A program made the translations under genes and the position numbers. Source: Streptomyces lichenis (GTDB lineage Bacteria > Actinomycetota > Actinomycetes > Streptomycetales > Streptomycetaceae). From it: a stretch of 64,000 nt of DNA. Under the pieces are notes generated by a model. That model worked only from the letters and a program-made list of their open reading frames with translations. It ran no database searches and was not told the DNA's origin. The stretch covers positions 1-64,000 of the forward strand of contig NZ_JALPTH010000013.1 in assembly GCF_023218175.1 (NCBI RefSeq), read 5' to 3'. Shown here in pieces: positions 33,988 through 44,002 of the stretch. Each line of letters opens with the position of its first letter. Position 1 is the first letter of the stretch.

Positions 33988-34764
33988 TCAGGCCGCCGGC
34001 GCGGCCGCCAGCTTGGCCGCCAGCCAGGTCGGCACCCCGCCGAGCAGCTGGAACAGCCGGCGCGCCTCCGAGAGCAGCCGGGCGGCCTCCGGCTCGGTCT
34101 CCGCGTCCGCGAGGGACGCCAGCGCCGGTGCCGTACCGACCAGGTAGCCCAGCTCCTCACGCAGCCGCAGCGACTCGGCGAAGCCGTGCCGCGCCTCCGC
34201 CAACTCGCCCTCGCGCAGGGCCAGTCCGGCGAGGTGGCGCCAGGTGGAGGAGAGCAGTAAGTCGTCGCACCGGGCGGCGGCGGCCGCATGGGCGCGGCGG
34301 TAGGCGGCCCGGGCCGCCTGCGGGGAGTCCGCCAGGTTCTGGGCGACCAGGCCGCGCCGGAAGTCCAGCAGCGCCCGGCCCGGTGCGGCGGGGGCGTAGA
34401 GCGCGGCGGACCGGCCCAGCGCCGCACGCGCCTCGTCCGCCCGGTCGCGCACCCCGAGCAAGGTGGAGGCGTACGCCAGATAGCCCCGCTCACAGGCGGC
34501 CGCGCCCCGTTCGTCGTCGTCCCGGGCGACGGCCTCCGCGGCGCGCAGCGCGTCCTCGGCCTCCGCCCAGCCCCGCTCGGTGTAGAGGCACCGCTCGATC
34601 AGCAGCGCCGCCCGCTGGAGGGCCACCGGCGGATCACCCGCCGAGGGGGTCAGCAACTCGGCCGCGTCGCTCCAGCAGCCGCGCGAACGCAGCCGCCACA
34701 CCGCGGTCTGGAGGGGATCGTCGCTCTCGGCCGTTCCGGATCCGGACACGACGGTATGCGCCAC
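33988..34764 (-). CDS. TPR-like helical repeat protein
   Basis: 258 residues from the GTG at 34764 with GGGGAGGG five bases upstream; a longer reading begins at 34854 but lacks a site. Almost entirely alpha-helical, with repeated A/L/R-rich helices such as RGWAEAEDALRAAEAVARDD and AYRRAHAAAAARCDDLLLSS that fit tetratricopeptide-like pairs. No enzymatic motif. Probably a protein-interaction module. Convergent with the gene at 33335. Confidence 0.6.
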   Translation of the reverse strand: MAHTVVSGSGTAESDDPLQTAVWRLRSRGCWSDAAELLTPSAGDPPVALQRAALLIERCLYTERGWAEAEDALRAAEAVARDDDERGAAACERGYLAYASTLLGVRDRADEARAALGRSAALYAPAAPGRALLDFRRGLVAQNLADSPQAARAAYRRAHAAAAARCDDLLLSSTWRHLAGLALREGELAEARHGFAESLRLREELGYLVGTAPALASLADAETEPEAARLLSEARRLFQLLGGVPTWLAAKLAAAPAA

Positions 34765-35052
34765 ATCGCCCTCCCCGAGCACACCATTGAGCTGTTGGGT
34801 CCGGAGAATCTCAGCATGGATCGGGGGGCCCGCCAAGAGGGATGAGTGAAACAATTCACAATCCCGGGACAGCGGACCGCTCCCAGGGAGCGCCCCTCAC
34901 CCGCCGCCAAGGCCTCACCCCCTCGCCCCGGCACCGCCACCGGCCCCCACCCGATTCCCCCGAATTGGTGAACGCGCCCGCCGCCGGAGCCCGTTGGAGC
35001 CGGAGCCAGGTCTTCGCCCCCACCCACCGGGCACTCCGGGTCCCGGTGCCGG

Positions 35053-36018
35053 TCAGGGGCGGTGGGGGCGGCCGCGGCGGGGCCGGCCGGAGTCGCGCGG
35101 GCGGCCGCGGCGGGGCTGGGGGGAGGGAGCGGGCGGGGGAGTGAGGGTGTCCGGCCAGTGGGAGGGGCGGGGCAGGCCGGCCGGCAGCTTCGTGGCCGCG
35201 TCACCGTGCGCGGCGGTGAGCTGGGGCTCGGTCAGGAAGAGCGCGCCGGTGAGGTCCGCGCCGTGCAGCCGGGTGTCACGCAGGTCGGCGCCGAGGAGGT
35301 CGGCCTGGCGCAGGTCGGCACCGCGCAGGTCGGCGGCGATCAGATACGCCCCGCGCAGCAGTGCGCCGCGCAGGTCGGCGCCGCGCAGTCGGGCGCCCAT
35401 CAGGTCGGCGCCGCGGTGGTCGCGCTTGCGGCCGGGCACGTCGGCGCGGGCCAGTTCCCCGGCGCGCAGCAGCAGGGCGCCGACGCGGGCGCGGTGGGCG
35501 GCGACGTCCAGGGCGGCCAGTTCGGCCGGGGTGAGCAGGGTCATCCGCTCGGTCTCGGCCAGCACCTCCCGTACCTCCGGACGCAGGGCGCGGGCGGGCG
35601 CCAGCCGCAGCACCTCGGTCAGGTGGCGCAGCAGTTCGTGCAGCTGGCGTACGACGGGGAAGGCGGCGAACATCTCCCGGGCGGCGGCCGGGTCGCGCCG
35701 CCAGTCGCGCCCGCCGAAGGTGACCTGGGAGACCTTCTGGCCGGCGCCGAAGCAGTCGTAGACCGTGCAGCCGGTGTAACCGGAGCCGCGCAGCCGGTCG
35801 TGGATGCCGCAGCGGGAGTCCTCGCGCAGATTGCCGCAGGGCGTACCGGCGGGCTTGTCGGCGGCGAAGTCCGCGGACGCGGTGAAGGGCAGCGCGACGC
35901 AGCACAGCCCGAAGCAGTGGGCGCAGTCGCCGCGCAGCGGGTCGGGGGCGACGAGGGGGAGCGGTTGCCCGGTCCCGGCGGGGCGGTCACCGGGGTGGGC
36001 GGGGGAGGAGTCGTTCAC
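35053..36018 (-). CDS. Pentapeptide-repeat protein with Cys-rich N-terminal domain
   Basis: 321 residues from the GTG at 36018. The N-terminal ~75 residues contain nine cysteines ([35 protein letters not shown]), suggesting zinc or Fe-S binding like YkgJ-type domains. A helical middle follows. Then come about eleven A(D/N)LxX-type pentapeptides ([20 protein letters not shown] onward), which should form a right-handed beta-helix. The tail is Arg/Pro-rich and basic. Function unknown; some pentapeptide proteins mimic DNA. It lies 53 bases downstream of the PucR gene on the same strand and may be co-transcribed. Confidence 0.8.
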   Translation of the reverse strand: MNDSSPAHPGDRPAGTGQPLPLVAPDPLRGDCAHCFGLCCVALPFTASADFAADKPAGTPCGNLREDSRCGIHDRLRGSGYTGCTVYDCFGAGQKVSQVTFGGRDWRRDPAAAREMFAAFPVVRQLHELLRHLTEVLRLAPARALRPEVREVLAETERMTLLTPAELAALDVAAHRARVGALLLRAGELARADVPGRKRDHRGADLMGARLRGADLRGALLRGAYLIAADLRGADLRQADLLGADLRDTRLHGADLTGALFLTEPQLTAAHGDAATKLPAGLPRPSHWPDTLTPPPAPSPQPRRGRPRDSGRPRRGRPHRP

Positions 36019-36071
36019 CTGGTCCTCGTCGAGCGGTGGGGCGGTCGTCCGTGCGTTGGCGGAACAGTCTT

Positions 36072-37802
36072 TCAGGACATCCGGAGGGCCAGGAAGAAGT
36101 CCAGCTTGTCCTCCAGCCGGGACAAGTCGCGTCCGGTGAGCTGTTCGATGCGGCCGATCCGGTAGCGCAGCGTGTTGACGTGCAGATGGAGCCGGGAGGC
36201 GCAGCGGGTCCAGGAGCCGTCGCTGTCGAGGAAGGCCTCCAGGGTGGGGATGAGCTCGGCGCGGTGGCGGCGGTCGTAGTCGCGCAGCGGGTCCAGCAGC
36301 CGGGCGGTGAAGGCGCGGCGCACGTCGTCGGGGACGAACGGCAGCAGCAGGACGTGCGAGGCGAGTTCGTGGTGCCCGGCCGCGCAGACCCGGCCGGGGC
36401 GGGCGGCGGCCACCCGGCGGGCGTGCCGGGCCTCCTCCAGGGCGCCGCGCAGCCCTTCGGCGGAGTGCACCGGGGCGCTCACCCCGAGGGTGAGCCGGCC
36501 GTCGTCGGCGAGGCCGGCGGACAGCGGGTTCTGCACGGCGGTCAGCAGCACCTCGGCGTGCAGCCCCGGGCCGGTGGCGCCGTCCTCGGCCGGGTCCTCG
36601 CCGGTGCTCTCGGCGGGGGCGCCGTCCAGGTCGGCCGCGGCGGGCAGCGGGACCAGCGCGATGGCCTCGTCCCCGGTGTGGGCCACCGCGATCCGGTCGG
36701 CCGTGTCGGGGCCGGAGGTCGCCGGGTCGACCAGGATCTCCTCCAGCAGCGACTGGGCGACCGGACCGGCGTCCAGGCCGGCCGCGCCGCCCTCGCCCCA
36801 TTCAACCCGGGCCACCACGACCTGCCAGTGCGGGGCGGAGCCGAGGCCGGGCAGCAGCACCGGGGCGGCCACCCGCAGCCGGGCGGCGATCTCGGCGGGC
36901 GGGGCGCCGGTCTGCACCAGCTCCAGCACCTCCTGGGCGAGCCGGCGCCGTACCGTACGGGCCGCGTCCCGGCGGTCCCGTTCCACCGCGATCAGCTGGG
37001 TCACGCCCTGGAGCAGGTCCAGCCGGGCGGCCGGCCAGTCGCCGGCGTCCGCCTCGACGGCCAGCAGCCAGTCGGAGAGCACCGTCTCGCGGACGTCCCG
37101 GGTGTCCCGGGCGGTGGCGGGGGCGGTGGTACGGCCGGTGTTCCGGATCGGGAAGAGGGAGTAGGTGGTTCCGCCGATGACCGCGCGGTGCGGGCCGCGG
37201 CGGCCGGTGCGGGTGGCGGCCAGATGCTCGCCGGCCAGCAGGGCGCCCCGGTCGCCCGGCAGCGGCGCCCCGGCCCCGGCGATCCGGCGGCCCGTGGGGG
37301 AGAGCACCCAGGCGTGAAGGTCCAGGTCGGAGCCGAGCAGGTCGAGCACGACCTCCGGGCCGCCGCCGGTCGGTCCGGAGGTCATCAGTCGCCGGTGGCG
37401 GTCCACCACGGCCGCCAGGTCGCCGGCCCGCTCGCCGGACACCTGTCGAACGACATGCTCGGTGATCGTTGCGAACGCAACGGATTCATGGACGGCGAAG
37501 AGCGGCAGATGGTGGCGTGAACACGCCTCTACCAGGTCGTCGGGGATCGCCCCCAGCTCGGCCTCGCCGGCGGCCAGCCCGGCGACACCCGCGCCGGCCA
37601 GGATGCGGACGAACCGCTCGCAGTCCGCCGCGTCCCGGCGCCAGGCCAGCCCGGTCAGCACCAGCTCACCGCCGGACAGGTAGCGGCTGGGGTCCCGCAG
37701 GTCGGTGGTCATCACCCCACGTACCGTGCGGTCCAGCTCGTCCTCGCCGCCGAGGAGCCTGAGGCCCAGCGCGTCGGTCTCCAGCAGTGCGCGCAGCCGC
37801 AT
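36072..37802 (-). CDS. PucR-family transcriptional regulator
   Basis: 576 residues; ATG chosen at [20 protein letters not shown], the usual PucR N-terminus. The PucR domain covers roughly residues 1-125, and a GGDEF-like central region follows. The C-terminal PucR helix-turn-helix ([20 protein letters not shown] then [15 protein letters not shown]) is intact. PucR-type proteins control purine catabolism. It is divergent from the xanthine dehydrogenase operon across a 438-bp region, so control of that operon is very likely (context). Confidence 0.9.
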   Translation of the reverse strand: MRLRALLETDALGLRLLGGEDELDRTVRGVMTTDLRDPSRYLSGGELVLTGLAWRRDAADCERFVRILAGAGVAGLAAGEAELGAIPDDLVEACSRHHLPLFAVHESVAFATITEHVVRQVSGERAGDLAAVVDRHRRLMTSGPTGGGPEVVLDLLGSDLDLHAWVLSPTGRRIAGAGAPLPGDRGALLAGEHLAATRTGRRGPHRAVIGGTTYSLFPIRNTGRTTAPATARDTRDVRETVLSDWLLAVEADAGDWPAARLDLLQGVTQLIAVERDRRDAARTVRRRLAQEVLELVQTGAPPAEIAARLRVAAPVLLPGLGSAPHWQVVVARVEWGEGGAAGLDAGPVAQSLLEEILVDPATSGPDTADRIAVAHTGDEAIALVPLPAAADLDGAPAESTGEDPAEDGATGPGLHAEVLLTAVQNPLSAGLADDGRLTLGVSAPVHSAEGLRGALEEARHARRVAAARPGRVCAAGHHELASHVLLLPFVPDDVRRAFTARLLDPLRDYDRRHRAELIPTLEAFLDSDGSWTRCASRLHLHVNTLRYRIGRIEQLTGRDLSRLEDKLDFFLALRMS

Positions 37803-38240
37803 GTCGTCGTCCGCCGATCTGTTCTCGTGAAAGTCGTGAGGGAGGGGAGGGGTGGGCGAAGGGTGGCGGGCCGGGCCACGAGGTGTCTCGATGTCGCCGG
37901 TGGGCTGTGGCCACCGTTTCCAGGGGGAAACGGAGAGGTTACCGCTCCGCGCCTTTCGTTCGAATCTACAAGACCGAGGGGGTGCCCAGCCAACTCCTTC
38001 ATGGTTTCGGTGACTGCACCGGGTGGAGCACCGCTGGGTGTACTGGGCCCACGAGGCGTGAACAGCACATGAACACGAACCCGCCGGGCCGGCCGATCCC
38101 CACCCACCCGGAAGCCCCCCCCGAGAAGCAGCCGGCCCCACGAGTAACCGACCACCCGCCACCGGGAGCCCCGCCATCGCGACGGATCGCGCGGACCCCC
38201 GGCCACCCGTGGTCCCCCCGATCCGAAGAAGAGAGCCGCT
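37803..38240. promoter_or_regulatory. Divergent promoter region between pucR-type gene and xdh operon
   Basis: 438 bases with no credible gene. It should contain the promoters of both directions and the PucR operator. I could not identify a palindromic operator with confidence. A purine-rich GAAGAAGAG lies 5' of the xdh start and may serve as its ribosome binding site. Confidence 0.5.
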
Positions 38241-39131
38241 ATGGACTTCCTTCGCCCCGCAAGCTGGGAGGAGGCGCTCGCCGCGAAGGCCGAGCATCCC
38301 TCGGCCGTCCCCCTCGCGGGTGGCACCGACGTCATGGTCGAGATCAACTTCGACCACCGGCGGCCCGAGTACCTCCTGGACCTCAACCGCGTCGAGCCGC
38401 TCCACGACTGGGAGGTCGGCGAGGAGAACGTCCGCCTGGGCGCCTCCGTCCCGTACACGCGGATCATGGAGAACCTGCGCACCGAACTGCCCGGCCTCGC
38501 CCTCGCCGCCCACACGGTCGCCTCGCCGCAGATCCGCAACCGCGGCGGCGTCGGCGGCAACCTCGGCACCGCGTCCCCGGCCGGCGACGCCCACCCCGCC
38601 CTCCTCGCCGCCGGCGCCGAGGTCGAGGTGGAGTCGGTCCGCGGCTCCCGCTTCATCCCGATCGACGCCTTCTACACCGGCGTCAAGCGCAACGCGATGG
38701 AGCCGGACGAGCTGATCAGGGCCATCCACATCAAGAAGGCCGCGGGCCCCCAGCAGTTCTCCAAGGTCGGCACCCGCAACGCCATGGTCATCGCGGTCTG
38801 CGCCTTCGGCCTCGCCCTGCACCCCGACTCCCGCACCGTGCGCACCGGCATCGGCTCCGCGGCCCCCACCCCGGTGCGCGCCAAGGAGGCCGAGGCCTTC
38901 CTGAACGCCGCGCTCGACGAGGGCGGCTTCTGGGACAGCGGCGCCGTGCTCACCCCCGCCATCGCCCGGCAGTTCGCCACCCTCGCCGCCGGCGCCTGCA
39001 ACCCCATCGACGACGTCCGCGGCACCGCCGCGTACCGCCGCCACGCCGTCGGCGTCATGGCCCGCCGCACCCTCGGCTGGACCTGGGAGCAGTACCGCTC
39101 CACCGGACACGCCCTGGAAGGAGCCGTCTGA
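38241..39131 (+). CDS. Xanthine dehydrogenase FAD-binding subunit
   Basis: 296 residues. FAD-binding motifs PLAGGTDVMVEI near residues 28-39 and NRGGVGGNLGTASPAGDAHP near 99-118 are those of the medium subunit of molybdenum hydroxylases; the C-terminal CO-dehydrogenase flavoprotein domain is complete. It transfers electrons from the Mo and Fe-S centres to NAD+. First gene of a tight operon (FAD, 2Fe-2S, Mo) divergent from the PucR-type regulator and followed by a purine permease and XdhC, which together argue for xanthine/hypoxanthine as substrate. Confidence 0.9.
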   Translation: MDFLRPASWEEALAAKAEHPSAVPLAGGTDVMVEINFDHRRPEYLLDLNRVEPLHDWEVGEENVRLGASVPYTRIMENLRTELPGLALAAHTVASPQIRNRGGVGGNLGTASPAGDAHPALLAAGAEVEVESVRGSRFIPIDAFYTGVKRNAMEPDELIRAIHIKKAAGPQQFSKVGTRNAMVIAVCAFGLALHPDSRTVRTGIGSAAPTPVRAKEAEAFLNAALDEGGFWDSGAVLTPAIARQFATLAAGACNPIDDVRGTAAYRRHAVGVMARRTLGWTWEQYRSTGHALEGAV

Positions 39132-39133
39132 CC

Positions 39134-39745
39134 ATGCGCGTGAACCTCACCGTCAACGGACGCCCGCAGCAGGCCGACGACGTCTGGGAGGGCGAGTCCC
39201 TGCTGTACGTGCTGCGGGAGCGGCTGGGCCTGCCCGGCTCCAAGAACGCCTGCGAGCAGGGCGAGTGCGGCTCCTGCACGGTCCGCCTGGACGGCGTGCC
39301 GGTCTGCGCCTGCCTGGTCGCCGCCGGCCAGGTCGAGGGCCGGGAGGTGGTCACCGTCGAGGGCCTCGCCGACTACGCCCGGCAGCGCGAGCAACACGGC
39401 CACGGGGGACACTGCGCCACCGGCGCCTGCGCCGCGCCCGGCACCAGCCTCCAGGACGCCCGGGGCTGGTCCGCCACCGGTACGGACTCCCAGACCGGCG
39501 AGGGCACCGCGCTCGCCCCCGTCCAGCAGGCCTTCATCGACGCCGGCGCCGTCCAGTGCGGCTTCTGCACCCCCGGGCTGCTGGTCGCCGCCGACGAGAT
39601 GCTGGAGCGCAACCCCTCACCCTCCGACGAGGACATCCGCGAGGCGCTTGCCGGCAACCTCTGCCGCTGCACCGGCTACGAGAAGATCCTCGACGCCGTC
39701 CGCCTGGCGGCCGCCCGCCAGGAACGCCAGGGAGAGGCGGTCTGA
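39134..39745 (+). CDS. Xanthine dehydrogenase [2Fe-2S] subunit
   Basis: 203 residues, ATG three bases after the FAD subunit stop. Plant-type [2Fe-2S] ligands C40, C45, C48 and C58/C60, then the second cluster in QCGFCTPG and LCRCTGY. Between the two lies an insert of about 45 residues (YARQREQHGHGGHCATGACA onward) with extra Cys and His, longer than the compact ~160-residue form of the family. Second gene of the xdh operon. Confidence 0.9.
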   Translation: MRVNLTVNGRPQQADDVWEGESLLYVLRERLGLPGSKNACEQGECGSCTVRLDGVPVCACLVAAGQVEGREVVTVEGLADYARQREQHGHGGHCATGACAAPGTSLQDARGWSATGTDSQTGEGTALAPVQQAFIDAGAVQCGFCTPGLLVAADEMLERNPSPSDEDIREALAGNLCRCTGYEKILDAVRLAAARQERQGEAV

Positions 39746-39750
39746 TCCCC

Positions 39751-42165
39751 ATGCCAAACCCCACCGGCAATCCGGCCACCCCCACCCCCGCCGGCACCCC
39801 GACCCAGGTCACCCAGGGTTCGCGGACCAGGGGCGGCATCGGCGAGTCCACCCTCCGCCCCGACGGCACCCTCAAGGTCACCGGCGAGTTCGCCTACTCG
39901 TCCGACATGTGGCACGAGGACATGCTCTGGGGCCAGATCCTGCGCTCCACCACCGCGCACGCCGAGATCGTCTCCATCGACGTGTCCGAGGCGCTCGCCC
40001 AGGCCGGGGTGTACGCCGTGCTCACCCACGACGACCTGCCCACCGACGTCACGAAGTACGGCCTGGAGTACCAGGACACCCCGGTCCTCGCCGACGGGGT
40101 GGTCCGCCACCACGGCGAACCGGTCGCCCTGGTCGCCGCCGACCACCCGGAGACCGCCCGGCGCGCCGCCGCCAGGATCAGGGTCGAGTACCGGGAGCTG
40201 CCCGTGGTCACCGACGAGACCTCCGCCCTCGCCGACGGCGCCCCGATCCTCCACCCGCACCGCGACGACCACCACGCCGGCCATGTCGCGCACCCCAACA
40301 TCGTGCACCGCCAGCCGGTGGTCCGCGGCGACGCCGCCGAGGCCGCGAGGCGCGCCGATGTCGTCGTCACCGGCGAGTACGTCTTCGGCATGCAGGACCA
40401 GGCCTTCCTCGGCCCCGAGTCCGGCCTCGCCGTTCCCGCCGAGGACGGCGGCGTCGACCTCTATGTGGCCACCCAGTGGCTCCACTCCGACCTGCGCCAG
40501 ATCGCGCCCGTCCTCGGCCTGCCCGAGGACAAGGTCCGGATGACGCTCTCCGGCGTCGGCGGCGCCTTCGGCGGCCGCGAGGACCTGTCCATGCAGATCC
40601 ACGCCTGTCTGCTGGCGCTGCGCACCGGCAAGCCCGTCAAGATCGTCTACAACCGGTTCGAGTCCTTCTTCGGGCACGTCCACCGCCACCCGGCCAGGCT
40701 CCGCTACGAGCACGGGGCCACCCGCGACGGCAGGCTCACCCACATCAGCTGCCGGATCGTGCTGGACGGCGGCGCCTACGCCTCCGCCTCCCCGGCCGTC
40801 GTCGGCAACGCCGCCTCCCTCGCCGTCGGCCCGTACGCCGTCGAGGACGTCGACATCGAGGCCGTCGCCCTCTACACCAACAACCCGCCCTGCGGCGCCA
40901 TGCGCGGCTTCGGCGCGGTCCAGGCCTGCTTCGCCTACGAGGCCCAGATGGACAAGCTCGCCAAGGCCCTCGCCATGGACCCGGTCGAGCTGCGGCAAAT
41001 GAACGCCATGGAGCAAGGCACCCTGATGCCCACCGGCCAGCGGGTCGACTCCCCGGCCCCGGTCGCCGAGCTGCTGCGCCGGGTCAAGGCCCGCCCACTG
41101 CCGCCCGAGCGCCAGTGGGAGAGCACCGCCGGCGCCGACGTACGGGCCCTGCCCGGCGGCCTGTCCAACACCACCCACGGCGAGGGCGTCGTCCGCGGTG
41201 TCGGCTACGCGGTCGGCATCAAGAACGTCGGCTTCTCCGAGGGCTTCGACGACTACTCCACCGCCCGGGTGCGCATGGAGGTCGTCGGCGGCCAGGCCGT
41301 AGCCACCGTGCACACCGCGATGGCCGAGGTCGGGCAGGGCGGCATCACCGTGCACGCCCAGATCGCCCGCACCGAGCTGGGCGTCACCCAGGTGGTCATC
41401 AACCCCGCCGACACCCGGGTCGGCTCCGCCGGCTCCACCTCCGCCTCCCGGCAGACCTATGTCACCGGCGGCGCGGTCAAGAACTCCTGCGAGCTGGTCC
41501 GCGAGAAGGTCCTGGCGATCGGCCGCCGCAGGTTCGGCACCCACCACCCCGCCTGGGCCACCGCCGAGCTGCTGCTCGAAGGCGGCAAGGTGGTCACCGA
41601 CGGCGGCGAGGTCCTCGCCGACCTGGCCGAGGTCCTGGCCGACGAGGCGGTGGAGATCGAGGCCGAGTGGCGCCACCGTCCCACCCAGGCGTTCGACCTG
41701 GTCACCGGCCAGGGCGACGGCCACGTCCAGTACTCCTTCGCCGCCCACCGCGCGGTCGTGGAGGTGGACACCGAGCTCGGCCTGGTCAAGGTCGTCGAAC
41801 TGGCCTGCGCCCAGGACGTCGGCAAGGCGCTCAACCCGCTCTCCGTCCTCGGCCAGATCCAGGGCGGTACCACCCAGGGCCTGGGCATGGCCGTCATGGA
41901 GGAGATCGTCGTCGACCCGAAGACCGCGAAGGTGCGCAACCCCTCCTTCACGGACTACCTGATCCCCACCATCCTCGACACCCCGACCATCCCGGTCGAC
42001 ATCCTCGAACTCGCCGACGACCACGCGCCCTACGGCCTGCGCGGCATCGGCGAGGCCCCGACCCTGTCGTCCACCCCGGCCGTCCTCGCGGCGATCCGGA
42101 ACGCGACGGGCCTGGACCTCACCAGGACGCCGGTACGACCCGAACACCTCACCGGCACCCCCTGA
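39751..42165 (+). CDS. Xanthine dehydrogenase molybdenum-binding subunit
   Basis: 804 residues, ATG six bases after the small subunit stop. The N-terminal ~20 residues are Pro/Thr-rich; the Mo-hydroxylase domains then begin at RGGIGESTLRPDGTLKVTGE. Molybdopterin-contact stretches GVGGAFGGRED, AMRGFGAVQACFAYEAQMDK and EVGQGGITVH are present, and the base Glu lies in LRGIGEAPTLSS near the end. It hydroxylates hypoxanthine and xanthine to urate. It needs XdhC, encoded downstream, to load sulfurated cofactor. Confidence 0.9.
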   Translation: MPNPTGNPATPTPAGTPTQVTQGSRTRGGIGESTLRPDGTLKVTGEFAYSSDMWHEDMLWGQILRSTTAHAEIVSIDVSEALAQAGVYAVLTHDDLPTDVTKYGLEYQDTPVLADGVVRHHGEPVALVAADHPETARRAAARIRVEYRELPVVTDETSALADGAPILHPHRDDHHAGHVAHPNIVHRQPVVRGDAAEAARRADVVVTGEYVFGMQDQAFLGPESGLAVPAEDGGVDLYVATQWLHSDLRQIAPVLGLPEDKVRMTLSGVGGAFGGREDLSMQIHACLLALRTGKPVKIVYNRFESFFGHVHRHPARLRYEHGATRDGRLTHISCRIVLDGGAYASASPAVVGNAASLAVGPYAVEDVDIEAVALYTNNPPCGAMRGFGAVQACFAYEAQMDKLAKALAMDPVELRQMNAMEQGTLMPTGQRVDSPAPVAELLRRVKARPLPPERQWESTAGADVRALPGGLSNTTHGEGVVRGVGYAVGIKNVGFSEGFDDYSTARVRMEVVGGQAVATVHTAMAEVGQGGITVHAQIARTELGVTQVVINPADTRVGSAGSTSASRQTYVTGGAVKNSCELVREKVLAIGRRRFGTHHPAWATAELLLEGGKVVTDGGEVLADLAEVLADEAVEIEAEWRHRPTQAFDLVTGQGDGHVQYSFAAHRAVVEVDTELGLVKVVELACAQDVGKALNPLSVLGQIQGGTTQGLGMAVMEEIVVDPKTAKVRNPSFTDYLIPTILDTPTIPVDILELADDHAPYGLRGIGEAPTLSSTPAVLAAIRNATGLDLTRTPVRPEHLTGTP

Positions 42166-42183
42166 AAGCCCCTCCGGATCCCT

Positions 42184-42208
42184 CGCCCGGCCCACCACAC
42201 ACCGGGCG
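42184..42208. terminator. Short hairpin after the xdh molybdenum subunit gene
   Basis: CGCCCGG at 42184-42190 pairs with CCGGGCG at 42202-42208 around an 11-base loop, about 20 bases after the stop. It is a modest hairpin without a T-run, as is usual for Streptomyces. The rest of the 354-bp gap before the permease holds no gene; a promoter for the permease is likely there. Confidence 0.4.
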
Positions 42209-42519
42209 GGGACACCCCGGAGACCTGCCGGCCCCGCACCCGGGGCCCGTCAGACCTCCGGGCGGTGCGTGCCTCCCGGGAACGTCACACTTCCACCCGC
42301 CGCACCGCCCGGAGAACCCCCACGCGGGACGACCCCGCACCCGCCGTCCGCGTACCCGTGTAAGCGCCGGCACCCCCGCCCAGCGGCCCCCACGCCGCGC
42401 GCGGACCCCGTTCGTCTCGGGCCGTCCCCCGGGTCGTGCAGCCAACGCACCATCCCAAATCCCGCAGATGCGCCCCTCTGCGCGCGGGTGCCCCTTTGAA
42501 CCTTGGGAGAACAGGCACC

Positions 42520-43962
42520 ATGACCCAGTCGTCCGTGGAGCCCAGGACCGCAGCGGAGGAAGCCGGCAACGGCTCCCGAGTCCCCGCCGGCCGATCCTGG
42601 CTCGACCGCTATTTCCACATCACCCACCGAGGGTCCACCGTCGCCAAGGAAGTGCGCGGCGGCATCACCACCTTCATGGCGATGGCCTACATCCTGCTCC
42701 TCAACCCCCTGCTGCTCGGCGGCGGGGACGTGAACGGGGACAAGCTCAGCCAGCCCGCCCTGATCACCGCCACCGCGCTGGCCGCCGCGGTCACCACCCT
42801 GGCGATGGGCTTCATCGGCAAGGTCCCGCTGGCCCTCGCGGCCGGCCTCAGCGTCGCCGGCGTGATCGCCACCCAGGTCGCGCCCGAGATGACCTGGCCC
42901 CAGGCCATGGGCATGTGCGCGATCTACGGCGCGGTGATCTGCCTCCTGGTGGTCACCGGCGTCCGCGAAGTGATCATGAACGCGATACCGCTCGCCCTCA
43001 AGCACGGCATCACCATGGGCATCGGGCTCTTCATCGCGATCATCGGCTTCGTCAAGGCCGGCTTCGTCGGCCCGAGCACCGCCGGCGGCCCGGTCACCCT
43101 CGGCGTCGGCGGCTCGCTCACCGGCTGGCCCGTCGCCCTCTTCAGCCTCACCCTGCTGCTGATCTTCATGCTCCAGGCGCGCAGGATCCCCGGCGCCATC
43201 CTGATCGGCATCGTGGTCGGCACCGTCATCTCCGTCACCGCCACCGCCACCGGCCTCATCGACGAGAAGGCCTGGGGCGGCACCGCCCCCGTCCTGCACG
43301 GCAGCGTCGTCTCCATGCCGGACTTCTCCCTGCTCGGCGCGATCGAGTTCGGCGGCTGGGACAAGGTCGGCTACGCCGCCGTCTCGATGATCGTCTTCAC
43401 CCTGGTCCTGGCCGGCTTCTTCGACGCCATGGCCACGATCATCGCGGTCGGCCAGGAGGCCAAGCTCGCCGACGCCCAGGGCCGGATGCCGGGCCTCAGC
43501 AAGGCCCTGTTCATCGACGGCGCGGGCGGCGTGGTCGGCGGCGCCGCCGGCGCCTCCGGCCAGACCGTCTTCATCGAGTCCGCCACCGGAGTCGGCGAAG
43601 GCGCCCGCACCGGCCTCTCGGCCACCGTCACCGGCCTGTTCTTCGCCGCGTGCCTCTTCTTCACCCCGCTCACCCAGCTGGTGCCCGGCCAGGTCGCCTC
43701 CGCGGCCCTGGTCGTCATCGGCGCGATGATGCTCCAGAACGCCCGCCACGTCGACTGGACCGACTGGTCGGTCGCGGTCCCCGTCTTCCTGACGGTCGTC
43801 CTGATGCCGTTCACCTACACCATCACCACCGGTGTCGGCGCCGGCGTCATCGCCTACTGCGCGATCAAGGCCGCCCAGGGCAAGTGGCGCGAGCCCAGCG
43901 CGCTGATGTGGGTCCTCTCGGCGGTGTTCGTCTTCTACTTCGCCATGGGTAACGGGCACTGA
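42520..43962 (+). CDS. NCS2-family purine permease (AzgA-like)
   Basis: 480 residues; ATG with GGGAGAA upstream. About 12-14 hydrophobic spans. AzgA-type start RYFHITHRGSTVAKEVRGGI then TTFMAMAYILLLNP. The conserved NCS2 stretches LALAAGLSVAGV, LKHGITMGIGLFIAIIGFVK and GASGQTVFIESATGVGEGAR are present. Proton-coupled uptake of hypoxanthine/guanine or related purines is the likely role. It lies between the xdh structural genes and xdhC, which supports a purine substrate. Confidence 0.9.
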   Translation: MTQSSVEPRTAAEEAGNGSRVPAGRSWLDRYFHITHRGSTVAKEVRGGITTFMAMAYILLLNPLLLGGGDVNGDKLSQPALITATALAAAVTTLAMGFIGKVPLALAAGLSVAGVIATQVAPEMTWPQAMGMCAIYGAVICLLVVTGVREVIMNAIPLALKHGITMGIGLFIAIIGFVKAGFVGPSTAGGPVTLGVGGSLTGWPVALFSLTLLLIFMLQARRIPGAILIGIVVGTVISVTATATGLIDEKAWGGTAPVLHGSVVSMPDFSLLGAIEFGGWDKVGYAAVSMIVFTLVLAGFFDAMATIIAVGQEAKLADAQGRMPGLSKALFIDGAGGVVGGAAGASGQTVFIESATGVGEGARTGLSATVTGLFFAACLFFTPLTQLVPGQVASAALVVIGAMMLQNARHVDWTDWSVAVPVFLTVVLMPFTYTITTGVGAGVIAYCAIKAAQGKWREPSALMWVLSAVFVFYFAMGNGH

Positions 43963-44002
43963 CCTGGGAACCCCTCACACAGCCGTAGCCAAGGAGGCCG
44001 AC

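Noticed and set aside
39648..43952. A very long plus-strand open frame across the xdh and permease genes
   Set aside because: It is out of frame with clearly recognisable Xdh and NCS2 proteins and reads as Arg/Pro/Gly repeats, the usual by-product of GC-rich third positions.
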